In this document: positions 11,380 through 22,769 of the stretch, piece by piece
How positions within the stretch are numbered: position 1 is the stretch's first letter
Layout: every line of letters starts with the position of its first letter
Assembly: GCA_004352715.1 (NCBI GenBank)
Contig: SCFE01000009.1
Span: 2,339,799 to 2,403,798 of the forward strand
Length of the DNA: 64,000 bases
Origin: Hofstenia miamia
Lineage: Eukaryota; Xenacoelomorpha; Acoela
Reading direction: 5' to 3'
The notes under the pieces: generated by a model
Told to the model about the DNA's origin: nothing
Database searches by the model: none
Seen by the model: the letters and a program-made list of their open reading frames with translations, nothing else
Program-made: the position numbers and the translations under genes

Positions 11380-12664
11380 GTTGGCTGCAAAAAAAAATTA
11401 GACTGAACACCTATTTTTTCACGCTTTGTTGAAACGTATTGAGACGTTTTAGAGGAAAACTATAAAAATAAACAACGAGAATTTTGTGAACTTTAAATTG
11501 GTCAAACAAAAAAGTTAATTAATTAAACTTGTACTTCGTAATTATTTGAAAACACTTAATAAACAAATTGTTTTGCTTTGCAAAGTTGCTACTTGATTTC
11601 TTCGGAATGGAAACGTTGGAACAGCTTGAAAACGTCTTTGCGACATCGCAAATTTTTCGATCAACTTATTTTCGAAAGCTGAAAAGAATTCGACAAGGAG
11701 AATGTCTCAAAAGAAGAAAAGCAAGTGGACGTCCTCGTAAAATTATTGGAAAATTCATTCAGAAAACAGTCGCAATTGCTCTCAAAAATCCCTATATTTC
11801 TGGGAAAAAAATTGCAAACCGACTTCAAACTGAAGCCGACATCTCTGTACATGAAACGACAGTTCAGAGAACACTGAAAAAAAGTGGAGTTACAAAAATT
11901 GGCAGAAAAAATCGACTTCTGATTACAAAAGAACATCAAGAAAAAAGATTAAATTTCGTGAAAGATTGGAAAGACTACACTTTTGAAGATGTTTGGATAA
12001 CTGATGAGTGCGTATTTCAACTACACAGAAACAAAGTACAAGTGTGGTCGTCAAAGAAATGTCCAAGACCAACAAAAGCGGTTCCAAAGTTCGACCAAAA
12101 AATTATGGTTTGGGGAGCACTTTCCTATCGTGGGTTTTATTTGAAAATTTTAGACGGAAAAGCCACAATCGACAGTCAAAGATATTGCCAAATTATAGCT
12201 GAATTTATGCCTTATGCTGATGCTTTATATGATGATGGATGGATACTCCAACAGGACGGAGCAACCCCGCACACGTCAGCAAAGACAAAAAATTGGTTTT
12301 CTGAAAATAATATCCAGTTTTTGCAATGGCCACCAAGTTCTGCTGATCTTTCTCCAATCGAAAACGTGTGGCAGATATTGAAAAATGACGTTGAGAAGAA
12401 AAATCCGAAAAATATATCCGATTTAAAAGAAAAAATTCAAGAAAGTCAACACATTTTGACATCTGAAATGAAGTCCAATTTAAAGAAATCAGTTTCAGTT
12501 CGTTTGAATGAAGTTATTTCTACAGAAGGAAAACAAATTAGACTTTGATGCTTTTTACTTATAGTCCTTTAATGTATCTTTAAAATCTTACCTTTCTTGA
12601 GTTGTTACGTTCAGTAGTTCAAAAGTAATATGCCTTTTTTCTAGTCTCATTTTTTGCAGCCAAT
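11380..12664 (+). mobile_element. Complete Tc1-family transposon, copy 1
   Basis: The element is 1285 bp long with terminal inverted repeats. The left end begins GTTGGCTGCAAAAAAA; the right end, reverse-complemented, begins ATTGGCTGCAAAAAA and continues TGAGACT. The repeats are about 23 bp and slightly imperfect. A TA dinucleotide flanks each end (11378-11379 and 12665-12666), the target duplication expected of Tc1/mariner elements. It encodes one uninterrupted DD34E transposase. A second copy of the same family and nearly the same length (1286 bp) lies inverted at 43379-44664, which fixes the element boundaries independently. Confidence 0.93.
11607..12548 (+). CDS. Tc1-like DDE transposase, apparently intact
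   Basis: This is a cut-and-paste transposase acting in the nucleus: it binds the element's inverted repeats and catalyses excision and insertion at TA. I start at the first ATG (METLEQLENVFATSQ), giving 313 residues against a usual length of about 340. The same frame is open further upstream but lacks another ATG. A helix-turn-helix segment occupies residues 1-35 and a GRPRK motif 41-45, followed by a second HTH to about 95. The catalytic triad is D133 (in WITDECVF), D217 (in QQDGATPHTSA) and E252 (in SPIENVW). The last two are separated by 34 residues, the Tc1 signature DD34E. No stop or frameshift is present. In another frame just upstream, QIVLLCKVST resembles the usual first helix, so a short N-terminal piece may have been lost by frameshift. 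The family is certain; activity is not shown. Confidence 0.93.
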   Translation: METLEQLENVFATSQIFRSTYFRKLKRIRQGECLKRRKASGRPRKIIGKFIQKTVAIALKNPYISGKKIANRLQTEADISVHETTVQRTLKKSGVTKIGRKNRLLITKEHQEKRLNFVKDWKDYTFEDVWITDECVFQLHRNKVQVWSSKKCPRPTKAVPKFDQKIMVWGALSYRGFYLKILDGKATIDSQRYCQIIAEFMPYADALYDDGWILQQDGATPHTSAKTKNWFSENNIQFLQWPPSSADLSPIENVWQILKNDVEKKNPKNISDLKEKIQESQHILTSEMKSNLKKSVSVRLNEVISTEGKQIRL

Positions 12665-12693
12665 TATATGTGCTGTAGGCTTACATGCATTTT

Positions 12694-13640
12694 CCTACAT
12701 TTTTTAAAATTGAATTTCTATATAATTTCATATATGTCCGCACCAGCTGATATTTGTCTAAAAATGAATTCTTTCAAATTTAAAAATGCACTCACTGCGC
12801 AGGTATAGTTACACTATTTATAAATTAGTTTATGATTGCAAATGAATGTAATGAAAAGAATTTCTTTGCTATCAGCAATGGGTAATAAAACCATCATTAA
12901 TTCCAAAATCGTCGTCAGTATATTAATCAGTACAGGTTACGAAAATCAAATGAAAGCTTTCTGGCTTGGGCACTAATTAGAGCAGTACAGAATTGCGGTT
13001 TACCAAAGATTCAGTACAAAATACAAAGAATATAATACGTTTAATTAGTGATACTACTCATTTATTGAAAGTTGGGTTTGGATTTCTTACCCCAACCTTT
13101 TAGAATTTCAGCAATGTTGCCTTCAGATTCTCTTCTTGTTACCTACTGTTTGAGACACGCTTTTCAAATACTAGCTAGAATAAATAAAGCTAAGCCTAAG
13201 AAAAATGAAAGAAATTACAACAAGAATCAAGACATATAGTCAATAATCAGCACAAATACATGCAACATGAATGAGCCACATCGTATTAATTTTTAATAAT
13301 ATTAGATTTTTTGCCTGAGTCTTATTGCATGCTATCACAACTTTTTCAGTTTAAGACTCATTTCTATGTTTCAAGTTCCCCAATTTACCATTTTAAAAAT
13401 GTTAGCATTTTCTCGCATGTGCTAAGGAATTGCTGCATTTTGGCTATGTACCTTTCTCAGAGATGAACATGCGCCGAGTAAGACCAATTCCATTCGTTTT
13501 AGACCAACTCCTATGATTCTTGTCAAAAGAAAATTTTTTATTTTTTCTGTTTTTCCACACCAAGGTGGATGGTTTAGAAACATATAATAAAAGCTTCATA
13601 CTGAAAGTAAAAATTTAAATTGAGTATTAGAAGTATGTAT
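12694..13640 (+). repeat. Direct tandem repeat, copy A (947 bp)
   Basis: It starts 30 bp after the Tc1 element and matches 13642-14588 at an offset of 948 bp with only scattered single-base differences (for example AGTACAGAATT against AGTAACGAATT). It carries no recognisable gene. It ends at a single N, which points to two haplotypes placed one after the other. Confidence 0.9.
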
Positions 13641-13641
13641 N

Positions 13642-14588
13642 CCTACATTTTTTAAAATTGAATTTCTATATAATTTTATATATGTCCGCACCAGCTGATA
13701 TTTGTCTAAAAATGAATTCTTTCAAATTTAAAAATGCACTCACTGCGCAGGTATAGTTACACTATTTATAAATTAGTTTATGATTGCAAATGAATGTAAT
13801 GAAAAGAATTTCTTTGCTATCAGCAATGGGTAATAAAACCATCATTAATTCCAAAATCGTCGTCAGTATATTAATCAGTACAGGTTACGAAAATCAAATG
13901 AAAGCTTTCTGGCTTGGGCACTAATTAGAGCAGTAACGAATTGCGGTTTACCAAAGATTCAGTACAAAATACAAAGAATATAATACGTTTAATTAGTGAT
14001 ACTACTCATTTATTGAAAGTTGGGTTTGGATTTCTTACCCCAACCTTTTAGAATTTCAGCAATGTTGCCTTCAGATTCTCTTCTTGTTACCTACTGTTTG
14101 AGACACGCTTTTCAAATACTAGCTAGAATAAATAAAGCTAAGCCTAAGAAAAATGAAAGAAATTACAACAAGAATCAAGACATATAGTCAATAATCAGCA
14201 CAAATACATGCAACATGAATCAGCCACATCGTATTAATTTTTAATAATATTAGATTTTTTGGGTGAGTCTTATTGCATGCTATCACAACTTTTTCAGTTT
14301 AAGATTCATTTCTATGTTTCACGTTCCCCAATTTACCATTTTAAAAATGTTAGCATTTTCTCGCATGTGCTAAGGAATTGCTGCATTTTGGCTATGTACC
14401 TTTCTCAGAGATGAACATGCGCCGAGTAAGGCCAATTCCATTCGTTTTAGACCAACTCCTATGATTCTTGTCAAAAGAAAATTTTTTATTTTTTCTGTTT
14501 TTCCACACCAAGGTGGATGGTTTAGAAACATATAATAAAAGCTTCATACTGAAAGTAAAAATTTAAATTGAGTATTAGAAGTATGTAT
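13642..14588 (+). repeat. Direct tandem repeat, copy B (947 bp)
   Basis: Second copy of 12694-13640, beginning immediately after the N at 13641 and running into unique sequence at its right end. Divergence looks like about 1%, the level expected of alleles. Confidence 0.9.
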
Positions 14589-17012
14589 ACATGACTCAAA
14601 TGTAAAACTGTATTGTGTATCCTTCAGTTTTTTGTAATATTCAAGCAATTTCTGCAACCCCTTTGTTCTATTATCTGTTAAGCATCTGCCCTGCTCGCCC
14701 AAATCCATCGCTGCGCTAGTTTGGACTATTGGTTATGCTCACTTTTGACCACATTTTTACGTTTAAAAAAGTCGTTTAACATTAACTACAATACAGATAT
14801 TTAACCGAATTGCTTAAACGATTTTTTTTACTAAACTTGGTTGAATTACCAAAAAATGGAAAAATTGTATTTTTTAATATTAAAGTTGAGTACAAATGGC
14901 ATTGCAACCAATATGGTCTTTCGATTTTTAATTTTAAGAAATCCGGTCAGCGTTAGCGTGCCACTAAGTGCCATTAATGAGGCCCATTTTGATGTTTATT
15001 TATTAACTTTAAACACTTGGGGATTTTTAAAAATTTTACATGATCCTATAATAACATTTTAAACTCTTATGCCTCAAAAACTATTACCACTATGCTCTGA
15101 AAACATTCCGTGTAGAGAAGAGTCTCTTCGCCCTAAATCTGCAACCAGAATCGCGACCACTGAATTTGTACACGACACGCCTCAATGAGTGTGGCATACC
15201 TTTGGACATATCAAGAACAGTCTAATTTTTTTATTGCTTCTCAAAATCTTGAACATTAGGTATGAAAAGAATTCAAATCCTTTTAAATAATTGGAAATTT
15301 TCAAAAGAAGAATTGATAATTTTTTCAACAATTTCAACCATGAAATCTGCTTTAGTAGAAATTTTCATTATTGCACTAAAGCATGTTCCCAAATAGACGA
15401 TTTCTCATAAAATAGACGCTAGTCTGCTTACGATTAAAACGAGCAAATACTGTTCTTTTTGTATTGCTAACAGAAATTAAAAAATTCATTTGATTTTCAC
15501 ATTCGTTTTAAATTTCATACATCCATTTTATGAAGCGTGGGAAAATGATAACTCAACGAAATTGCTTAATTGCGATTAGGGTAATCAAAAAGTGACCTGT
15601 GAAATTTCAAAAATGTAACTTGATGTGAAAAAGTGGATTTATGTTGCAAAATACATCAACTTTATTATTCAATTGTAAAGGTAAAACTTTAGTGCTACGA
15701 AAGCAACAAATATTTTTATATTCTAAGGAAAAATAACCAATTTTTGTACAAATTTTTTCGATTGCATTGCTGCAAATGTTCATCCATGTATAGAAATATA
15801 TTTAGCAGCATTTCTGTCCAAATGAGTTAATCTTGGAGCTTAGAAGTGAACTGTGATGAATTTTTAAACTAAATTTCAAACATAAAATAATCACGACCCA
15901 ATGTTGCGTTCATACAAAATGTTACTTATTGTCGTGTAGCACAATAAAACAATCAAAGAGTGAGACTTCAAGTCTATAAATGTGTTTATGGTCGGTTTCA
16001 GCCAATGCTGATTAAAAAACAAACAGTGACTATATAGCATTTTGGTGCCCTTATTGTGACAATAATACACCAGATCTATTGAGAAACTTTCAAGTTTATT
16101 TATATAGATTTTAACCAAACTGTAAACAGATCTGTTAATCACTGGTTGAGCACTCGAGTAATCCCTGTTTGTTACACCAGGGAACATCACAAGGAATTTC
16201 GGGCATGAAGGTGAATATCATAAGACACTAAGGGATTGGCAACCGCATGCATGCACGTAAAAAATCACGGTGTAAATGGCATCGTCATCAAAGTAAGTGC
16301 ACTGAAATAATAATTTAATGTCAAGATGCTGTATATTCATAATTCATATTGTAATATTTTCTCTATGAATCTACTTTAATATTTCTACTGCAATTAAATT
16401 GCATGGATTTTAGTTAAGGTGTAAAGGAAAATTAGTCATTAAAACGACTAATTTAAAAGGTTTGCAAATGACAAATGTCACCTTAAATAATACAATGATT
16501 TGCTACAATGGGAAAATTTTTGCATTTTTTTATTTTAGCTTTCGAACGATTGGAATTAGCAGCACCTACACATCATTTATATTTATTGTTTTTTGAAAAA
16601 AACATAAAATTGTGTATATTTTTATTATATTAGAGCGATACATATAGATGTCCAACATTATGCTGATCTCAATGTCTACAATTACAATGAACATTATTTT
16701 AGTGTGGAACGAGCTTCTATAGAATAATATTTATAATGTCCGCCCCATTTTAAACAATTTCAAAGCAGATTAAACAGATGTTCAATATATCCAACATAAT
16801 TAAAAGAAATAATTAATAATTCATAATGATAGATTTTCACAAAATATAGTAATAGAAGGCAAAGAACAATACATGAAACTATGGGACAGGCTAAACGATT
16901 AAAAAACGCTAAAATTTGATAGTGCTGTAGGCTGTTCAATTTTTGTTTAATTTTAATTGTAATCCAACGTTGTCATGCAGTCTTTGTTATATATAATATT
17001 TAGAAGAACAGT
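14589..17012. other. AT-rich non-coding stretch
   Basis: No gene is supported on either strand. The longest frames (14841-15062 plus, 15891-16190 minus, 99 codons) have no family signature, signal peptide pattern or flanking splice structure that I can defend. Confidence 0.55.
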
Positions 17013-17020
17013 ACCGCAAA

Positions 17021-17814
17021 TGAGTGATGTGCAGGTCGCCGGTTTTTCCGGCCCGGGCTCGCCCGCTGTTCAACACCGAGCCCGCCTGTGGCCCACTAAA
17101 GCCTGTACATTAATCACATCGTCCAACGCACTTGCACATTAATCACGTGATTTTATTATGTGCCTGTAAATTACTCCAGCTTCTAACGAACCGAGCCAAG
17201 TTGAGCTTGAGCAAAGTATTGGATATACACGAGCCCGAAACGAGCCGTTTTTAAGTAAACCAAATTTATAGTGCTGCATGTTAATTTGATTATGCAGATT
17301 TTTCTTATTGATTCATTCAATATTCGTTACTTTTAATCTTATTTTAGAAATGTTTATTAAATAATAGGAAAAGCAATGGAGAAAATTCTGAGAGCACAAT
17401 ATTTTAAAAAAATATCGAGCTCAAACGAGCCTCATTGAAAGATTTCATGTGGCGCGCTGAGGCGAGCTGAACTTACTCAAAATTTAAACAAGCCGAGCTT
17501 AGAAATTACGGCTCGTTGACAAGTCTGCTCCAGATCAAATAAAACATTACTATCAGCTGTTCACTCAGCTGTTAAATTTACCTGTGGTAGATTTGAGATA
17601 TAGTAAAGTTGTAATTTCAGATATAGCAAACAGAATTGTAAACAGAGATATTGTGTTTTGAGACATAGTAAACAGAATAGACTTCCAATACTTTTATCTT
17701 TTCTTCTTTATCCCAGCCCATGGCCCGTGTGTTAAGATCTCAGCCTGCTCATGGCCTGCCAGAGCCAACGGGCCATGGGCCGCCGGAGGGCATCAGGCCG
17801 GCCCGCGCACCACT
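17021..17814. mobile_element. GC-rich hAT-type MITE with 8-bp target duplication
   Basis: An island with very GC-rich ends lies in AT-rich DNA. The left end reads GAGTGATGTGCAGGTCGCCGG and the right end, reverse-complemented, AGTGGTGCGCGGGCCGGCCT, giving imperfect terminal inverted repeats. Flanks are ACCGCAAA (17013-17020) and ACCGAAAA (17815-17822), an 8-bp duplication with one mismatch, the length typical of hAT elements. Inside, GAGCCGAGC/CGAGCC words recur in both orientations and a GCACATTAATCAC word repeats. There is no transposase frame, so the element is non-autonomous at 794 bp. Confidence 0.75.
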
Positions 17815-17822
17815 ACCGAAAA

Positions 17823-19239
17823 TTCTTTGAGTCATTATAATATATTATATATTATATATTATATATTCTGAAATACCTGACTCGAGTCAGTTGAATATAT
17901 TTGTTGAGATAGCCCAAAAGAAAAGTGCGCTAGAGCAGGGCGTAGCCAAGGGGTTGGCACAGAGAGTTTTCTAAAGCAAATGTGTAATTTCATTTGGATA
18001 TGCTAATTTCATGCACTACGAATTTAATATTCTTACGATACCATTAGCCTAAATAGAATAATCTCCAGTCAATAGGACACCCAACTTAGTCAGTATTTTT
18101 CTTTATGCTAGCACTGCATGTCTCCAAAATACCGAAAAACAAAGTACTACAATATCGAAACGTGCAAAGTTCAGTTAACAATTTAAATTAGTTCTTTTCT
18201 ATAGTTCTAAGAAGGCCCTAAAATGCATTTGTCGTAATATGAGGCTAATAAATTCATTGATATCATAACAAATATGTTACATAAATTCCGGGATACTAGG
18301 ACAGAAATTAAGGATTTATAATCCCAGAAATGGTAATTACGGGCCCAAATCTCTATTATATCCTAATGCAACTTCAATGTTTTTTTCAAAGCCATTTTGC
18401 ATAAAAAGTGTTTTTCAATAATGATGCATCTATGTGATTTTTGTCATTGCATTTATGACAGAAAAATTTAACTCACATTTGGATATAATGGGGTACGCAA
18501 TTTGCAACATGGTTAAAAAGTATAAGAGTTCCAAGCGTAATCCAATTGCCTAACTAAAGTAATTCAATATTGTTTCGGCATATTGAACACTTAATTAATT
18601 TATAGGAGATTATTTATGAAATCATAAAATAAACATTAGGTACATCCCATGTGCTTGTCCGGTATGAGACTACATGTATTTTTTTATTCTCATGGAAAAG
18701 TATGGGAGATGAGTTTTGGCATTATCCTTTGATTCAAAGAAAATGAGTTAGTTTTGTGTTTATCAATGGCTTTCATCTACCGTGCATCTAATTCATATTA
18801 GAATTTTGGAATTTTAGGCTAAATATTAGTTATCATCTATTTATTGAACTGTAGCAAAAAGGAACACAAGTTTGAAGCCTTTTCAGTAAAAATGGTGATT
18901 AAATTTAAAAACCCATTAAGAAATGCTTGGGAAATCAATAAATTTACGCTGTCCGCAGTCAGAAGCTTGATTACTCACTTAAAATATTTTAAATTAAATT
19001 TCAAAATGTCAATGCCAACCTAATTGCAGTGACTATTTGTAATCACTCGATTCGTCTGCCTGACCTTTAAATTTACCAGTCTAAAGAACTCGAATGATAT
19101 TCTTTCCATACAACTGCTAATGCAAAAACAACTATTTTTAGAGACAAGCATTTACATTTTTAGCTCCTCATTCCTTTATTGACCATAATGTATAAAACTT
19201 TTAAAAGATTGTTGCAAATTACAAACAAGCAAACCTAAT
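17823..19239. other. AT-rich non-coding stretch
   Basis: No gene is supported. A short TATAT/ATTATATATT tract lies at 17838-17868. Confidence 0.55.
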
Positions 19240-19735
19240 ATGTGTATTTCATATAAAGACATTTCTACTAACTCAGATAATATTTATAGTCAAATACGCA
19301 CAAAAAATAACTTATGGTCGATTTTAACTCGTTGTTTTCAATTGCTTAGAAAACTCATAATAAAATTTATAGCATTGAAACTAAGACCTTGTCGCCTAAA
19401 TTTTTCTTTTAAAATATCGAAATTCATCGAGTTACATACTTTACTTAAATCAAGTAAGGCCACCGCTGTGAACAAATTTTGATTTTTATTTATTTTAATC
19501 TTTTCTGTGATTGATAAAATCGCATCAGATGTTCTGAATTTAGGTCGAAATCCAAATTAATTACTTGATAAAATTTTATTGTCATTAATAAACTTGTACA
19601 CTTGTGCAGGTAGAAGTTTTTCAAATATTGTTGAGAAAAGGTGTGTTATACTAATTGGTCGGTAGTTCAATGGATCTAGTGATTCTCCTTTTTTATACTT
19701 TGGTTGAATGCTACAAGTAGGTATTCACCAAAAAT
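19240..19735 (-). mobile_element. 5' part of a LINE reverse transcriptase (decayed)
   Basis: The minus strand reads as the fingers and early palm of a CR1/Jockey-like RT. SIKKGESLDPLNYRPISI (near 19690) matches the KKGDxxxxxNYRPISL motif. FGFRPKFRTSDAI (near 19545) matches QFGFRP, with the preceding Gln lost to a stop. AVALLDLSKVCNSMNFDILK (near 19460) matches the LDLSKAFD box that carries the first catalytic Asp. SFLSN-KQRVKID follows near 19330. The frame is open except for two stops. The YADD box and C-terminus are absent. It is not obviously the same family as the copies at 4 kb or 9 kb. Confidence 0.8.
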
Positions 19736-19805
19736 ATAAAAAAATTTTTAATTATCAAATACGGTAGGTTGCTGGATCCACAAGATTTATTAGCATCTAG
19801 CTTAT

Positions 19806-19985
19806 ATAATAATAATAANNNNNNNNNNNNNNNNNNNNNNNNNNNNNNNNNNNNNNNNNNNNNNNNNNNNNNNNNNNNNNNNNNNNNNNNNNNNNNNNNN
19901 NNNNNNNNNNNNNNNNNNNNNNNNNNNNNNNNNNNNNNNNNNNNNNNNNNNNNNNNNNNNNNNNNNNNNNNNNNNNNNNNNNNNN

Positions 19986-20042
<57 letters not shown>
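19806..20042. repeat. (AAT)n microsatellite with internal gap
   Basis: (AAT)n stands at 19806-19818 and 19986-20042, with 167 N (19819-19985) between, so the gap hides more of the same array. An R4/Dong-like retrotransposon lies just to the right; Dong elements are known to sit in TAA repeats. Confidence 0.9.
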
Positions 20043-20043
<1 letters not shown>

Positions 20044-20093
20044 GGCAAGTAGCCCAGTTGGTAGAGACGCAGATTGGTAAGCTGAGGTTAAGC
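20043..20093 (+). other. tRNA-like A-box segment (possible tRNA pseudogene or SINE head)
   Basis: GGGCAAGTAGCCCAGTTGGT and the following AGAG match the 5' part of a tRNA, with an A box TAGCCCAGTTGG (consensus TRGCNNAGYNGG). About 33 bases on, GAGGTTAAGCAAC may be a decayed B box, but it fits poorly. No complete cloverleaf can be drawn, so this is a fragment or a tRNA-derived SINE head rather than a working tRNA gene. Confidence 0.4.
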
Positions 20094-20097
20094 AACT

Positions 20098-20622
20098 GTG
20101 ATTATAGAAACTGCAAGAGAAGAGCTTAACCATAGATTAGTTGCAGAAGCTGAGAAACTGAGAAAGTATAGGGCAAGGGCAAAGCAGGCAAGAGACAATA
20201 TGAAATTTGAGACCCAAGAAGGAAGGTTCTACAAAGAACTAGATGCAGGAGGAAAGGCTACAGCTAAAGCAGGTAAAGACGCAGTAAGGTTCTGGGAGAA
20301 TATATGGGGAAGTGCAGGACCAGAGACAGAGAGTGTACAGATGCAGAAAGAAGTCAGGCAAGAAGAAGAAGTAATCACAACTGTAAGGCTGAAGGAGGCT
20401 CTAAAGAAGATGAAGAACTGGAAGGCACCAGGCAGAGATTAGGTACATGGGTATTGGCTGAAGAAGTTCAAAAGTGTTCATGAGAGACTAGCAGCATTGG
20501 AGGAGTGTGTGGTAAGAAGATAAGAACTGAGAGTGAAGGAAAGAAGATATACCAGAGTAGGATGGAATCAGAGAGACAAACAAGGTATAGGCAGAAGACA
20601 ATGCATGGAGAATACACAGAAA
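20098..20622 (+). mobile_element. R4/Dong-like LINE fragment, internally deleted
   Basis: An open frame of about 114 codons matches the region just before the RT of R4/Dong-type elements: charged helices (NHRLVAEAEKLRKYRARAKQ), RFYKELDAGG, RFWENIWG, then LKKMKNWKAPGRD, the NWKAPGPDG motif with Gly replaced by a stop. VHGYWLKKFKSVHERLAALE continues the same frame. It then jumps to RQTRYRQKTMHGEY, which resembles the post-RT HGxY segment of such elements, so most of the RT is deleted. The fragment is cut by a 1000-N gap. A second fragment at 32750-33003 overlaps it in the VHERLA-ALEECVV segment and continues into the missing RT. Base composition is richer in G than its surroundings. Confidence 0.72.
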
Positions 20623-21622
20623 NNNNNNNNNNNNNNNNNNNNNNNNNNNNNNNNNNNNNNNNNNNNNNNNNNNNNNNNNNNNNNNNNNNNNNNNNNNNNN
20701 NNNNNNNNNNNNNNNNNNNNNNNNNNNNNNNNNNNNNNNNNNNNNNNNNNNNNNNNNNNNNNNNNNNNNNNNNNNNNNNNNNNNNNNNNNNNNNNNNNNN
20801 NNNNNNNNNNNNNNNNNNNNNNNNNNNNNNNNNNNNNNNNNNNNNNNNNNNNNNNNNNNNNNNNNNNNNNNNNNNNNNNNNNNNNNNNNNNNNNNNNNNN
20901 NNNNNNNNNNNNNNNNNNNNNNNNNNNNNNNNNNNNNNNNNNNNNNNNNNNNNNNNNNNNNNNNNNNNNNNNNNNNNNNNNNNNNNNNNNNNNNNNNNNN
21001 NNNNNNNNNNNNNNNNNNNNNNNNNNNNNNNNNNNNNNNNNNNNNNNNNNNNNNNNNNNNNNNNNNNNNNNNNNNNNNNNNNNNNNNNNNNNNNNNNNNN
21101 NNNNNNNNNNNNNNNNNNNNNNNNNNNNNNNNNNNNNNNNNNNNNNNNNNNNNNNNNNNNNNNNNNNNNNNNNNNNNNNNNNNNNNNNNNNNNNNNNNNN
21201 NNNNNNNNNNNNNNNNNNNNNNNNNNNNNNNNNNNNNNNNNNNNNNNNNNNNNNNNNNNNNNNNNNNNNNNNNNNNNNNNNNNNNNNNNNNNNNNNNNNN
21301 NNNNNNNNNNNNNNNNNNNNNNNNNNNNNNNNNNNNNNNNNNNNNNNNNNNNNNNNNNNNNNNNNNNNNNNNNNNNNNNNNNNNNNNNNNNNNNNNNNNN
21401 NNNNNNNNNNNNNNNNNNNNNNNNNNNNNNNNNNNNNNNNNNNNNNNNNNNNNNNNNNNNNNNNNNNNNNNNNNNNNNNNNNNNNNNNNNNNNNNNNNNN
21501 NNNNNNNNNNNNNNNNNNNNNNNNNNNNNNNNNNNNNNNNNNNNNNNNNNNNNNNNNNNNNNNNNNNNNNNNNNNNNNNNNNNNNNNNNNNNNNNNNNNN
21601 NNNNNNNNNNNNNNNNNNNNNN
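20623..21622. other. Assembly gap (1000 N)
   Basis: Exactly 1000 N, a placeholder for unknown size. The left flank is the R4-like LINE and the right flank is unrelated AT-rich sequence. Confidence 0.95.
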
Positions 21623-22692
21623 CTACAAAGAGGTCGTCACCGACGGTAAACAATACGCTGGAAAATGATGATACATTTCCAAATAAAAATTTGCATAAAT
21701 GTCTTTCAAAATCTCAGCAAGTTAATCAACTTATTTTAATATTTTAGTAGTGGAGTGATCATTTCGAAAAAATTGTCATTTCTAGTAAAATTTTCGTAAT
21801 TATATATGAGGTTGTGGCCGAAATGTCTACAAGGGTAACTGCAATAATTTGAAATTTCTTTATCATTCTATTTGAAGGCGCCACCAAGATTTGAAAATAA
21901 CATGATTAATATAGTTAATTAAACATTTGTTTAATAAATTTGAATTAAAAAGTACATTAGCAAAATTCAGTTGAGACCACGTGTTCATAATATATTATAA
22001 GACCCAAATTTAGTACAGTTTTGAAAAGTTCAGTATAAAATAACAGTTTCCAAATGCGGATCATTAACAATGGCGTCTATATTTTAAACCACTAACAAAA
22101 GTATTTATAACTTATTATTCAAAATCGAGGAAATAAATCTTTAGATGCACATTCTCAATATTTTTTCATTGAGCCAATCACTCTTTCAAGTAAGTTGACC
22201 TGAACTTTCCAATACTAGAAACAACCTGAGATAATTTTGTGGTTAATTTGAAAGAAATCGGATCAACGTATACTTACCACTCATAGAATTCCTGTTTTAA
22301 ATTTCTTTCAAGTTCTAAGCTTATTGTTATAAGCAAAATTAAAATATCTTAAATATAGAAATTCTTTAGTTTTTTAAAGAATAACATTGGAGTAATTTGT
22401 TATTTCAAAGGCTATCATGATATTACACTAAATCCAATCTTTGAATATCAAAAAAATTAGATCTTTAAGTGGTCCATATGTTCTTGCTGATAATTAGCAT
22501 GAAACCGATACAAGGTTATAATTAAAGGAACAGAAAATACACATTTTTTCTATTTATATTAACACTTGAAATAAGCATAAAAGAACTTTAAATTGATAGT
22601 TCCTAGAATATTTTGTTCATTTTTTATCCAGTCACAGTTTAAAATTGATTCAAAACACTTTGCAATGTCATATGGATTTTTTTATTCTTTAG

Positions 22693-22769
22693 GATTATAG
22701 CAATAGTAAGCAATGCGTTATCTGTAAATCCCAATCTGGCCAACAATTGTGCTTGCATATTCGAAAATG
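22693..22769 (+). CDS. Candidate internal exon with zinc-finger-like spacing
   Basis: The sequence follows a reasonable 3' splice site (TTTTTTATTCTTTAG) and ends before GTAGTA. One frame reads DYSNSKQCVICKSQSGQQLC followed by LHIRKW. The CxxC...CxH spacing is suggestive of a small zinc finger. A second frame is open as well, and the 77-bp length is well within chance for AT-rich DNA. I cannot link it to another exon. Confidence 0.2.

Noticed and set aside
11661-11939. Antisense and offset frames inside the Tc1 transposase (11661-11939, 12008-12202, 12205-12462)
   Set aside because: They are shadows of the real transposase reading frame.
20043-20093. Functional tRNA gene
   Set aside because: Only the D-arm/A-box half is good; no anticodon stem, acceptor pairing or proper B box can be drawn.
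20505-21747. Long open frames spanning runs of N (also at 8.1, 19.8, 29.6, 31.7 and 47.5 kb)
   Set aside because: They are open only because unknown bases read as X; the flanking real codons do not form a common protein.
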